Shown in pieces: positions 25,808 to 34,486 of a DNA stretch of 64,000 nt (position 1 is its first letter; every line of letters starts with the position of its first letter). The DNA is taken from NCBI GenBank assembly GCA_945878635.1, contig CAMCTV010000003.1:1-64000 (forward strand), read 5' to 3'. The position numbers and the translations under genes are program-made. The stretch is from Chryseobacterium gleum (GTDB lineage Bacteria; Bacteroidota; Bacteroidia; Flavobacteriales_D; Sanyastnellaceae). The notes under the pieces were generated by a model. It made no database searches and was not told the origin of the DNA. It was given only the letters and a program-made list of their open reading frames with translations.

Positions 25808-27016
25808 TTAAAATATTCTTTTTTGTATATTGATTTGACACATCAGCTGACGACTATTTCCCATTAAAAACCCGGGTAATTCAGACGCCATGATGGATAG
25901 GTCAAAATTCTTCTTGTTATTTTCAAAGCCAATCTCGCCGGACAATGCATAGCGATTTTGAAAAGTATGATTCAACGCCAACTCATAATGCATTTGTCCT
26001 TGTTTGATGGGCACATTGCTCTTTGAGAAATACAGGGACTGCCATCCCAGTTGTCTTTCAAAACAATACGTTACTACCTTGTATCCGATGCCTTTCACTG
26101 AAACACCAGCTGTTAAACGGGTGGGCAATGAAACACTTCTGTCTTTTGTTTTCTTCTTAGGTTCTGTCCACTCAGCAAGCGCTTCGTCACCCGACTCTCC
26201 ATTCAAAATTGCCTCGGACCAAGATGTCCCTGTAAACTCCTCATTGGCTCTCCAAACGCTTCTTTCAACATCTTTGAACTTCAACCATCCCAAGTCACTA
26301 ACTTCAGCATTCCATTGCACACCTCCCTCCTTCTTTTGCCATTTAAAGTCCAATCCCATTCCCACTCCACTATTTTGTTGCAAGGATTTAAATTGCACCA
26401 TGCGGTAATTCAAATCAATGAACTGTCCTGAAGGATCGGTATATACATCTCCACTGTCAATTCTAAATTGATAATAATCTCTGCCCTCAATACCATTTAG
26501 GTATACGGACCAACCATTTTTGACACTTTGGAATCCTAGACCAATTTTTTGATAAGACAACTGCGTAAAAGAAGTCCCTGACAAATCCAATTGTTTCCCT
26601 GTGAAGGGAGCGTTACCTAACATGGACAAACCAAAAACATCCTTGCTAAAGACCACATGATTCCAACTTGCTTGTTGCCATTGCACACAAAAAAAACCAT
26701 CGGGAAATAACGACGAAGAGTCCATCGCTGAACGAATTTGAATTCCGTATTGCTGATGCCCCATCAATTGATTGCGCTGTTTTAAATTGGCCCAAATATT
26801 CTGATTGGTTGTCTGGTCCAAAGTCCCCCCATAAATAACTTTCTTAACAAAGTTCAAATTGATCTCATTGCTTTGCGCCAACCAAGAACCGCCTATCGAT
26901 ACATACAGGGGTTTGTTCTCTAATTCTGGAGCGTCTCCAAACAATGCCCCATTATCTTGTCCAAAAACACAAAACGACATGAAAATTAAAACTACATTCA
27001 AGAAAAATGTTCTCAT
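25808..27016 (-). CDS. Outer-membrane beta-barrel protein (DUF5723-like)
   Basis: 402 residues with a signal peptide (about 1-19, ending CVFGQ). The pattern is all-beta: YGIQIRSAMDSS, KNGWSVYLNGIEGRDYYQFRIDS, SVGMGLDFKWQKKEGG-like strands, RLTAGVSVKGIGYKVV and a final aromatic strand ending in Phe (INIQKRIF), a barrel-assembly signal. It resembles DUF5723-type barrels of Bacteroidetes. Its ATG overlaps the stop of the upstream lipoprotein, so the two may work together at the outer membrane. Confidence 0.75.
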   Translation of the reverse strand: MRTFFLNVVLIFMSFCVFGQDNGALFGDAPELENKPLYVSIGGSWLAQSNEINLNFVKKVIYGGTLDQTTNQNIWANLKQRNQLMGHQQYGIQIRSAMDSSSLFPDGFFCVQWQQASWNHVVFSKDVFGLSMLGNAPFTGKQLDLSGTSFTQLSYQKIGLGFQSVKNGWSVYLNGIEGRDYYQFRIDSGDVYTDPSGQFIDLNYRMVQFKSLQQNSGVGMGLDFKWQKKEGGVQWNAEVSDLGWLKFKDVERSVWRANEEFTGTSWSEAILNGESGDEALAEWTEPKKKTKDRSVSLPTRLTAGVSVKGIGYKVVTYCFERQLGWQSLYFSKSNVPIKQGQMHYELALNHTFQNRYALSGEIGFENNKKNFDLSIMASELPGFLMGNSRQLMCQINIQKRIF

Positions 27017-28557
27017 TCTATTGTGGTTTGAAGTGTTACGTTGCCTATCACTTTCAAGCTGGCAAATTGTTCAGGTCTCACCCCTACAAATGAAGGATAT
27101 TGGGTTGTATTAAAAACCCAACGCATGCGAATCCCACCGTTTTCCTTGATTCCTTCCCATTGCTGGGGATTTACTTTTAAAGTGGAGAGACTACTTTCAA
27201 TGATTAACTCATTGCTTGTTGCATTCCAACCACCTGCATCAACATGAATGATACCTAACAATTCGGACTCATGCATTACTTGAACATCCGCTTCAAAGGG
27301 AAATGCATTTTCGGCTTGAAAACGCAATTCTCCGTTCCAATCCACATTGCTATCCCATGTAAAATCCAACCATTCTTCTGACGTCAAATCCTTTGCAGTA
27401 AATAACAACGGAGCATGTAATTTAGAATGAATGCGCATCATTCTGTTGGGATATACAAAATCATTGGATCCATTGGCGTTTCCCAGCGGATTGAGCTGAA
27501 TATTGGCGTCTACAATTGCATTGCCTCCAAGGTATTGGACAACATCCAACAAATTGGAATTTTCTTCGTCCCAATGCAAATTCAAAAATTGGGGATTCAC
27601 AGCTCCCTGCCAATCCTCAGCGCGAGCAATGGCCAAAGCTTGTCCAATTCCTGGCGCTGTTAATGTCAATGGTTGCTCATTGTTTCGGGTAAATTCAACA
27701 CCATTCCAATTCATGAGAACATCCACGCCCATCCAATTTTGAATTTCACAATCCCAATTCAAAGCTTTCAGTTGAATTTCTCCTTGGGGGAAATACTTAC
27801 CCAAAGACAATTCCTCATGCAATGCAATGTTTTGTTGACCAAAATATCCGCGGGCATAGGCCACTTCTGGTGCTATAAAAGACACTTCAATTGAAATGCT
27901 TTCACCAGCCATAACAATTACATTTTGACTGGCCGATGAAGACGCAGAAACTTGCATTTTGGTTGAAAGATCGTTGACCAAAAAACCGGTGACACCTGTC
28001 AAATCAAATTGTGCATGACTCAGGTCCAAATCACCTTCAACCACTCCAGGAGAACTTAACGTACCTGCATTTACATCCACATCAATTTCCAAAGGCATTC
28101 CAAGTATGGTTGCACGTTGAATGCTGTATAGACAATGCAAAGGGCCCGGAATGTGATTCTCTATGCGGTAATGCAAAATGCCCGAACTTAGATTAAGGGC
28201 TTTAAGCTCAACATCCTGCGGCAATAATCCCGATTGGTTCTGCGTTTCATTGATAAGCATTACTCCAGGAGGAACACTTACTGAAACTGGAACCTCGTAA
28301 TCCAATTGAATGGTGGTATCTTGAATGGACAACAATGAATCTACGCCAAAATCAATGGTTGTATCATAAACCAAATCATACCAACCGCTGTCATTCACCT
28401 GAAGATACTTCTCATCAATCAAATCCGTTAAATGCACTTTACCGTCCGCAATAGGCGCAACCCAATCAGAGCTCCATTTTACTTCCTGTTTTTTGCAGGA
28501 AAAAAACAATATGATCATTAATAGACCCAAACGCCAAATCGCTTTATTGTTTTTCAT
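27013..28557 (-). CDS. Large lipoprotein of unknown function
   Basis: 514 residues. The N-terminus has a lipoprotein signal (RLGLLMIILFFSCKK, lipid Cys near residue 21). The mature part is nearly all beta with repeated calycin- or Ig-like stretches and no recognised enzyme motif. It overlaps DUF4105 upstream by 14 bases and DUF5723 downstream by four, a tight coupling that suggests a lipoprotein partner of the barrel protein. Confidence 0.75.
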   Translation of the reverse strand: MKNNKAIWRLGLLMIILFFSCKKQEVKWSSDWVAPIADGKVHLTDLIDEKYLQVNDSGWYDLVYDTTIDFGVDSLLSIQDTTIQLDYEVPVSVSVPPGVMLINETQNQSGLLPQDVELKALNLSSGILHYRIENHIPGPLHCLYSIQRATILGMPLEIDVDVNAGTLSSPGVVEGDLDLSHAQFDLTGVTGFLVNDLSTKMQVSASSSASQNVIVMAGESISIEVSFIAPEVAYARGYFGQQNIALHEELSLGKYFPQGEIQLKALNWDCEIQNWMGVDVLMNWNGVEFTRNNEQPLTLTAPGIGQALAIARAEDWQGAVNPQFLNLHWDEENSNLLDVVQYLGGNAIVDANIQLNPLGNANGSNDFVYPNRMMRIHSKLHAPLLFTAKDLTSEEWLDFTWDSNVDWNGELRFQAENAFPFEADVQVMHESELLGIIHVDAGGWNATSNELIIESSLSTLKVNPQQWEGIKENGGIRMRWVFNTTQYPSFVGVRPEQFASLKVIGNVTLQTTIE

Positions 28558-29707
28558 TCAGTAGTTTCGTAAACCAGAAAGGTTTCATTATTTTTAAAAG
28601 GATGTACAGTTCGGCTAAAACAAAAGGCCAAACGGAAGGGTGCATGGTTTGCGGTGTCCATCGGAAGAATACGAGCTCAACTATCAGAACAACCATAAAA
28701 ACCAAAGCAACACGACGCTCCCACGTTGCACAAGAGCGCGGCGTTCTGAATAAAAAGTAAATCCAAAACGGGTTGGCCCAGATTAAGTTCCAATTGTTGT
28801 GTGTTGTATCGTGGTCTGTGAAGAACCAAAGAAAAACCAACAGACCGCCAATCAATGCCAAGATACTAATCAGAATGGTTTCAGGAACCGTGCGCAATCT
28901 CCCGTTACGCCCCATCCAAATCCCCCAAAACAATATGAAGAAGAACATCCCCCATGCGCAAACCACAGGCCAATTCATGGAAGGAAGAACAAGATCGACA
29001 TCAACAGGAATCAACTCCATTGTTCTTGATGTCAAAGGTGTTTCTCCATAACTGGTTCGAGACAATAACAATAGCAGTGAATCAGGAAGAAATGCTCTAT
29101 CCTCCATTTGCATCAAATCATCACATGGAGCACCCAAGGCCAAATCAATTCCGAAATCTCCCCAAGGCATATAATTGAGGTAGGTTTGAATGGCTGACCG
29201 GAAAGATGTTTTAGGGGAATCTAAATGAACAATGAGCGGTTTACTTGAAGCTTTTTTAATGATGTTCCAAACGCGCGTCGAGCAATTGTCCTTGAAAAAA
29301 TGGTACCGGAAAGTGGCGTTCTGTGGTTGTAGATTTTCCATGAGCAAGTCCGACAGCTTAATCAAATCATCATTGGTCATGAGCAGATATTGTTCTTTAA
29401 TACCACGACCATCAAACAAGTACATCTGCTGAAACTCACCAAAAGAGCTAACAGAAAGGAAGTAATCCAATCGACCTTTCGCAAATTTGACATAGAAATC
29501 ATCTGAAAACTGGAAGGTCCCGTAGTTGTAAACAACATCATAAAAATCCCCATCCAATGAATCCTGCACCCTCAGTGCAGAATGACCAAATACGCTATAC
29601 AACTCACTACCGGGAGAGCAAGTCAAAACCGAAACGATGGGACTCCTCGCAACCAACATTTGGGCTGAAAGTATCAAACAAATCAAAAGACTCAAATGCT
29701 TCCTCAT
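28544..29707 (-). CDS. DUF4105 membrane protein
   Basis: 387 residues. A signal-like N-terminus (KHLSLLICLILSAQMLVA) is followed by a periplasmic DUF4105 domain with the typical LTCSPGSELYSVFGHSALRV and FFKDNCSTRVWNI motifs (conserved His and Cys, protease-like). Four C-terminal membrane helices follow from about residue 255. The start at ATG 29707 overlaps the dapF stop as ATGA, preferred to an ATG three codons earlier. The His/Cys arrangement recalls cysteine-peptidase-like folds, but no activity is proven. Confidence 0.88.
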   Translation of the reverse strand: MRKHLSLLICLILSAQMLVARSPIVSVLTCSPGSELYSVFGHSALRVQDSLDGDFYDVVYNYGTFQFSDDFYVKFAKGRLDYFLSVSSFGEFQQMYLFDGRGIKEQYLLMTNDDLIKLSDLLMENLQPQNATFRYHFFKDNCSTRVWNIIKKASSKPLIVHLDSPKTSFRSAIQTYLNYMPWGDFGIDLALGAPCDDLMQMEDRAFLPDSLLLLLSRTSYGETPLTSRTMELIPVDVDLVLPSMNWPVVCAWGMFFFILFWGIWMGRNGRLRTVPETILISILALIGGLLVFLWFFTDHDTTHNNWNLIWANPFWIYFLFRTPRSCATWERRVALVFMVVLIVELVFFRWTPQTMHPSVWPFVLAELYILLKIMKPFWFTKLLNEKQ

Positions 29708-30480
29708 AAACTCCATTTTCCTTCAAATACTTTTTGTACGGCACCTTTCAAATATACGTTTGTAAATTGATAAGGCCCCTGTCGATCCGCAGAAACTTCC
29801 AGAATTCCACCGCGGGTGAATACACGAATTTGTCCACTCAGTTGTAATTGCTCGAGAATATACAACGCCGATGCAGTAACCCCTGTACCGCAGGACAAAG
29901 TTTCTGCCTCAACGCCTCGTTCGTATGTTCTCAAATGCCAATCACCAGAAATGTTCTGAATAAAGTTGACGTTGGTCCCGTTTTGACTTTTAAAATAATC
30001 GTCATACCGAATCAGAGCCCCTCTTGCTTGCACATCCATTTCTTCAATATTATCAACGGGAACCATGACGTGGGGACTACCTGTGTGAATAAAACACCCC
30101 CAAGGCGATTCCTCATTCGCATGAACATCTTTCATACTGATGCTCACCAAACCATCACTCCAAATGGCATTGTGTGTTCCATCAATGGCAGAAAAAACAA
30201 ATTCCGTTTTGGATGCATCAAAATACGCATGAAAAAAAGCCACTGCACATCGAGATCCATTGCCGCAAAAACTTTGTGACCCATCTGGATTGTAAAAGTC
30301 GATATGAAAATCAAACTCCTGCGATGGTCGAACAATCACAACGCCATCACTCCCCACACCCCATTTCCGATGGCAAATGTGCTGAATCCATTCATCGTTA
30401 GGCGCTTCACTCCATTCCTGGCCATCCAAGACCACAAAATCATTGCCTGTACCTTGGTATTTATAAAACAATGTTCCCAC
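29704..30480 (-). CDS. dapF: Diaminopimelate epimerase
   Basis: Interconverts LL- and meso-diaminopimelate for lysine and peptidoglycan synthesis. 258 residues. Both catalytic cysteines are present: Cys72 in SFCGNGSR and Cys197 in LSCGTG. Other motifs are YQGTGNDF, VGSDG, NPDGS, GSPH and ERGVEAETL. The start is set at GTG 30480. It gives the usual N-terminus (GTLFYKYQGTGNDF) and lies exactly four bases after a TAnnTTTG box. A TTG at 30498 would lie upstream of the promoter. It leads a six-gene minus-strand operon. Confidence 0.95.
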   Translation of the reverse strand: MGTLFYKYQGTGNDFVVLDGQEWSEAPNDEWIQHICHRKWGVGSDGVVIVRPSQEFDFHIDFYNPDGSQSFCGNGSRCAVAFFHAYFDASKTEFVFSAIDGTHNAIWSDGLVSISMKDVHANEESPWGCFIHTGSPHVMVPVDNIEEMDVQARGALIRYDDYFKSQNGTNVNFIQNISGDWHLRTYERGVEAETLSCGTGVTASALYILEQLQLSGQIRVFTRGGILEVSADRQGPYQFTNVYLKGAVQKVFEGKWSL

Positions 30481-30484
30481 CTGA

Positions 30485-30492
30485 CAAAAATA
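30485..30492 (-). promoter_or_regulatory. -7 promoter box of dapF, predicted leaderless GTG start
   Basis: TATTTTTG on the minus strand, then tcag, then GTG 30480. Its partner on the plus strand (E1) lies 38 bases away. Confidence 0.65.
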
Positions 30493-30530
30493 CGACAAAG
30501 AAGAAAGGGTGTGAATGCCCCATAAACTAT

Positions 30531-30538
30531 TATTTTTG
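30531..30538 (+). promoter_or_regulatory. -7 promoter box of the E1 gene, predicted leaderless start
   Basis: TATTTTTG, then tctc, then ATG 30543. Confidence 0.65.
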
Positions 30539-30542
30539 TCTC

Positions 30543-32612
30543 ATGAACGTGGGAAGTATAAGATCTAAGGCACTCAATGCAGAAAAACTGATGAAAGGTT
30601 TTGAGCTCATGTGTCAGGCCAGAAGTTTATCGGACATCTATGAGACCAATGCCAAGGTAACTTCAAAGTATGTCCATTCAACATCTCGGGGCCATGAAGC
30701 CTGCCAACTGGCCCTTGGATTACAATTGAAAGAAATCGATTATCTCTCCGCCTACTACAGGGACGACAGCATCTTATTGGCTATTGGTATACAACCCTAT
30801 GAATTGATGATGCAATTGATGGCCAAGAAGTCGGATCCGTTTACTGGAGGTCGTTCATACTATTGCCATCCCGCTTTGAACCGACCCGGATTTCCCAAAA
30901 TCCCCCACCAAAGTTCGGCCACCGGAATGCAAGCCATTCCGACAACGGGCGTCGCCATGGGACTTTGGTATAAAGAACAAAATGGATTACATGACAAACA
31001 GGATCCCAACAGCAACCCTGTGGTGGTTTGTTCATTGGGAGACGCTTCAATGACAGAAGGTGAAGTTTCTGAGGCTTTGCACATGGCTTCTTTGAAGCAA
31101 TTGCCCATCTTGTATTTTGTTCAAGACAATGAATGGGACATCAGTGCACATGCTTCAGAAATAAGATTTGGCGATGCCACCACATTGGCAAAAGCCTACC
31201 CAGGCATTCAAGTAAAAAGCATAGATGGAACCGATTTCGTAGCGAGTTATGACGTCATTCATGACATCCTTGCTGACATAAGAAAAAATAGGCGCCCATG
31301 GTTGTTGCATTGCAAGGTTCCACTTTTGGGGCACCACACGAGCGGTGTTCGCCGGGAGTGGTACCGTGATGATCTAGAAGAAGCGCAAAAGCGAGATCCA
31401 CTGCCCAAGTTTCAAAAGCAATTGATCAAATTGGGATTTGCCCAAGAGGCCATTGATGAAATTTGGCATTCACAACAACAGCGCATTGAGCAAGAATACC
31501 AGCGTGCTTTGCTTGCAGAAGACCCTGCACCACACCAATTGATGGAGCATATTTTTGCCCCTACTCCCATCACCCAAGAAAGCGGAGAACGCAATCCTGC
31601 TGGTAAAGAGGCAACCGTAATGGTAGACAGTGCATTGTTTGCCATGCAGGAAATTCTTTCCAAAGACCCCAACGCCTTGCTCTACGGACAAGATGTTGGA
31701 AAAAGATTGGGAGGCGTTTTTAGAGAGGCGGCAACATTGGCCGAAAAATTTGGAGACAACCGTGTTTTCAATACACCGATACAAGAAGCGTTTATCATTG
31801 GAAGTACCGTGGGGATGAGTGCTGTCGGATTGAAGCCAATAGTGGAAGTTCAATTTGCAGATTACATCTGGCCGGGGCTTAACCAATTGTTCACTGAAGT
31901 TTCAAGAAGTTACTATTTGAGCAATGGTCAATGGCCTGTGGGTTGTGTCATTCGGGTTCCCATTGGGGCCTATGGAAGCGGCGGCCCCTATCACAGCAGC
32001 AGTGTAGAAAGTGTCTTGTTGCAAATCCGCGGAATCAAAGTGGTTTACCCCAGCACTGGAGCCGATTTAAAAGGCCTACTAAAGGCGGCCTATTATGATC
32101 CCAATCCGGTGGTTGTATTGGAACACAAAGGATTGTATTGGAGCAAAGTGAAAGGTACTGAAGATGCCCGAACCATAGAACCCAGTGAAGATTATGTAAT
32201 CCCAATAGGCAAAGGTCGTGTCGTACAAGAAGCCAAAGCCCTAAAATCCATCTCCATCATCACTTATGGCATGGGCGTTTATTGGGCAAAAATGGCATGC
32301 AAATCCATCGAGGAACATGTTGAAATCATTGACTTGCGGTCATTAAACCCAATAGATTATGACTTGATTCAACAGAGCGTGGAAAAAACCAATCGATGCC
32401 TCGTACTCACAGAAGAGCCGGCCAACAATGGTTTTGCCCAAGCGCTTGCAGGATGGGTGGCCCAAAACTGCTTTGAATCATTGGAAGCTGCGCCAAAAGT
32501 CATCGGCAGCCAAGTAACTCCCGCTATACCTTTGAACAGCACATTGGAACAAGCCTACCTGCCCAATATTGAAAATATAAAAGCCAATTTACAAGCCATG
32601 CTTGATTATTAA
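30543..32612 (+). CDS. 2-oxoacid dehydrogenase E1, fused alpha and beta subunits
   Basis: 689-residue thiamine diphosphate enzyme of a branched-chain or related 2-oxoacid dehydrogenase complex. The N-terminal alpha half (to about 350) has HSTSRGHEACQLALG, YYRDDS and the ThDP-binding GDASMTEGEVSEALHMAS...DNEWDIS. The C-terminal beta half (from about 375) has LYGQDVGKRLGGVFREAA, FNTPIQEAFIIGSTVGMSAVG, VRVPIGAYGSGGPYHSS and LTEEPANNGFAQAL. Fusion in one chain is common in Bacteroidetes. E2 and E3 are not in the window, so the substrate is not settled. The leaderless start at 30543 replaces a longer open frame from 30471. Confidence 0.9.
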   Translation: MNVGSIRSKALNAEKLMKGFELMCQARSLSDIYETNAKVTSKYVHSTSRGHEACQLALGLQLKEIDYLSAYYRDDSILLAIGIQPYELMMQLMAKKSDPFTGGRSYYCHPALNRPGFPKIPHQSSATGMQAIPTTGVAMGLWYKEQNGLHDKQDPNSNPVVVCSLGDASMTEGEVSEALHMASLKQLPILYFVQDNEWDISAHASEIRFGDATTLAKAYPGIQVKSIDGTDFVASYDVIHDILADIRKNRRPWLLHCKVPLLGHHTSGVRREWYRDDLEEAQKRDPLPKFQKQLIKLGFAQEAIDEIWHSQQQRIEQEYQRALLAEDPAPHQLMEHIFAPTPITQESGERNPAGKEATVMVDSALFAMQEILSKDPNALLYGQDVGKRLGGVFREAATLAEKFGDNRVFNTPIQEAFIIGSTVGMSAVGLKPIVEVQFADYIWPGLNQLFTEVSRSYYLSNGQWPVGCVIRVPIGAYGSGGPYHSSSVESVLLQIRGIKVVYPSTGADLKGLLKAAYYDPNPVVVLEHKGLYWSKVKGTEDARTIEPSEDYVIPIGKGRVVQEAKALKSISIITYGMGVYWAKMACKSIEEHVEIIDLRSLNPIDYDLIQQSVEKTNRCLVLTEEPANNGFAQALAGWVAQNCFESLEAAPKVIGSQVTPAIPLNSTLEQAYLPNIENIKANLQAMLDY

Positions 32613-32615
32613 GAC

Positions 32616-33095
32616 ATGAAAAATTGGATTCAGAAATATGGATTTTGGATACTCATTTCAGGCGTAGCCATCTTTTGGATCTATCGACAATGGCCCCACA
32701 ACATTGCCATTCAAGACATTCAAACGGAGCAAAGAGACGGGCAAATTGTACCTTTGACCATTGCCGCAGACTCCATTACCATCGTTCATTTTTATGCCCA
32801 TTGGTGTGGCCCTTGCATGCGTGAACTTCCGGAGATTGCCCAGTTAAAAAAAGCCTATCAATCGGCTGGCGTTTCCATCATCTGTGTCACCGATGATGAT
32901 TTTTCGTTCATTGATGACATCAAAAGCAGAACTGCTTTGAATGTTATCCGGACACCTTCATTAAAGGACTTGAAAGTGTTCAACATTCCAATGACGTATA
33001 TTTACAATCACAAAGGGGAACAAGTGCAGCGCATTGAAGGACCTTTTGAATGGAGCGATCCAAATACATTGAAAGAAATTTTGAAATACAAATAA
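32616..33095 (+). CDS. Membrane-anchored TlpA-like thioredoxin
   Basis: 159 residues with one N-terminal membrane anchor (YGFWILISGVAIFWIY) and a periplasmic thioredoxin fold. The active site is CGPC at 64-67, preceded by VHFYAHW, and the cis-Pro loop is NIPMTYIYNHKG. It likely reduces disulfides outside the inner membrane, for example on apocytochromes such as the two encoded just downstream (inference from position). It starts three bases after E1. Confidence 0.88.
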   Translation: MKNWIQKYGFWILISGVAIFWIYRQWPHNIAIQDIQTEQRDGQIVPLTIAADSITIVHFYAHWCGPCMRELPEIAQLKKAYQSAGVSIICVTDDDFSFIDDIKSRTALNVIRTPSLKDLKVFNIPMTYIYNHKGEQVQRIEGPFEWSDPNTLKEILKYK

Positions 33096-33097
33096 CC

Positions 33098-33382
33098 ATG
33101 AGTGAGAGCGCAGTTACATTAATCATTGACGGCACCAGAACAGAAACCGTCGTAGACAAAAACGGAAAAAGTTTATTGGAAGTTGGGATTGAATTGGGAT
33201 TGGATCCCCCGTACTCTTGCCAAGGCGGAATATGCACATCATGCAAAGCCAAAGTGTTGGAGGGTGAGGTTACCATGAAGGTCAACCATGCATTGTCACC
33301 TAGGGAAGTTGAAAAAGGATGGATCTTGGCTTGCCAATCCCATCCCGTTACCGACAAGGTTGTCATTTCCTGGGATGAATAA
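33098..33382 (+). CDS. 2Fe-2S plant-type ferredoxin
   Basis: 94-residue small electron carrier. The cluster cysteines are Cys41, Cys46, Cys49 and Cys79 (CxxxxCxxC and a distal LACQ), the pattern of plant-type ferredoxins and of the C-terminal domain of PaaE-like reductases. It starts two bases after the thioredoxin gene. The frame open to 33050 overlaps thioredoxin and is not used. Its redox partner is not evident. Confidence 0.93.
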   Translation: MSESAVTLIIDGTRTETVVDKNGKSLLEVGIELGLDPPYSCQGGICTSCKAKVLEGEVTMKVNHALSPREVEKGWILACQSHPVTDKVVISWDE

Positions 33383-33394
33383 ATACAAAAATTC

Positions 33395-34087
33395 ATGAAA
33401 ATAAACGCCGCATTTGCAGCCACTATAATCACTGCGCTAGGAATCTTCATGGCGTGCAAACATGACGTGCCCAATCCAGAGCCTTCCAATGACCCTACAG
33501 TTTCAGAAAACTGCTCTACCGATACCGTCTATTTTCAAAATACCATTCTGCCCATTCTTGTGTCCAATTGTGCCATGTCAGGATGTCATGATGCTGGTTC
33601 AGCAAGTGAAGGCATTGTACTCTCTGATTATGTGCAAATCATCAGTACTGGGAGTATTGCGCCCGGAAACGAGGGAAATAGCGATTTGGTTGATGCCATT
33701 ACTGAAGATAATCCGGATAAAATCATGCCACCTCCTGCAAGCGGCTCCCTTAGTGAAGAAGAAATCAATTCGATACGGATTTGGATAAACCAAGGTGCAA
33801 AAAATAATTCATGCGCAAGTTGTGACACCTCTGTTTACACCTTCAGCGCGGCTGTTTGGCCGATAGTTGAAAGCAACTGTCAAGGATGTCATACCACTGC
33901 TGACGCAGGAAATAACAATTACCAATTCAACAATTGGAATGATATAGTATCGGACAGCAGCGCTTTTTGGAACAGTATAATGGAACTCAACGGGATGAAC
34001 CTTATGCCCAAAAACACTTCAGGTTTGAATGATTGCCAAAAAACCATCATCCGCAAATGGCTCGATGCTGGAGCTCCTAATAATTAG
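33395..34087 (+). CDS. Two-module cytochrome c-like lipoprotein
   Basis: 230 residues with a lipobox (GIFMACKH, Cys near 21). Two similar modules follow. The first has NCAMSGCHD (C-x4-C-H) and MPPPASGSLSEEEINSIRIWINQGA. The second has NCQGCH (CxxCH) and MPKNTSGLNDCQKTIIRKWLDAGAP. Each has a haem-c-like attachment site, a possible Met ligand and a shared C-terminal helix, as in the planctomycete-type cytochromes. Probably outer-membrane or periplasmic. Whether C-x4-CH really binds haem is uncertain. Confidence 0.8.
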   Translation: MKINAAFAATIITALGIFMACKHDVPNPEPSNDPTVSENCSTDTVYFQNTILPILVSNCAMSGCHDAGSASEGIVLSDYVQIISTGSIAPGNEGNSDLVDAITEDNPDKIMPPPASGSLSEEEINSIRIWINQGAKNNSCASCDTSVYTFSAAVWPIVESNCQGCHTTADAGNNNYQFNNWNDIVSDSSAFWNSIMELNGMNLMPKNTSGLNDCQKTIIRKWLDAGAPNN

Positions 34088-34090
34088 AAC

Positions 34091-34447
34091 ATGAAAAAAT
34101 TCTTGGTTTTTATATTTATACTTGGTGCCATAAGCGGATGCTATTACGACGTAGAAACTGTTTTGTATGGCACACCCAATTGCGACAACACTGTTTTCTC
34201 CTACAACGGACGTATCAAAGCCATCATGGAGTCCAATTGCACAGGTTGCCACTCAGGATCTAATCCATCCGCAGGTATACCTTTGACTAATTTCACAGAA
34301 ATCAAAACTGCCAATAATGATGGATTCTGGTTATGTTCCATTGAGCAATTAAATCAATGTTCAGCAATGCCCAAAGGAGGAAAACTTTCTGATTGCGAAA
34401 TCGAGGCGTGTCGCAAATGGGTGGAAGCAGGTTACCCTGAAAACTAA
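34091..34447 (+). CDS. Single-module cytochrome c-like lipoprotein
   Basis: 118 residues with lipobox GAISGCYY (Cys17). One module matches the second module of the neighbouring protein: NCTGCHSGS (CxxCH), then a region with MPKGGKLSDCEIEACRKWVEAGYP. It lies three bases after the two-module gene, so the pair are tandem paralogues made together. It may carry one c-type haem. Confidence 0.8.
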   Translation: MKKFLVFIFILGAISGCYYDVETVLYGTPNCDNTVFSYNGRIKAIMESNCTGCHSGSNPSAGIPLTNFTEIKTANNDGFWLCSIEQLNQCSAMPKGGKLSDCEIEACRKWVEAGYPEN

Positions 34448-34473
34448 ATCTTTACATTTCGATAACATATTCT

Positions 34474-34481
34474 TATCTTTC
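34474..34481 (+). promoter_or_regulatory. Near-consensus -7 box of the CotH gene
   Basis: TATCTTTC (last base off consensus), then five bases, then ATG 34487. It would give the CotH gene its own start point inside the cluster. Confidence 0.4.
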
Positions 34482-34486
34482 CAAGC

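Noticed and set aside
29704-30498. TTG 30498 as dapF start
   Set aside because: It would lie upstream of the dapF -7 box, and the extra residues (SYFCQ) are not family-like.
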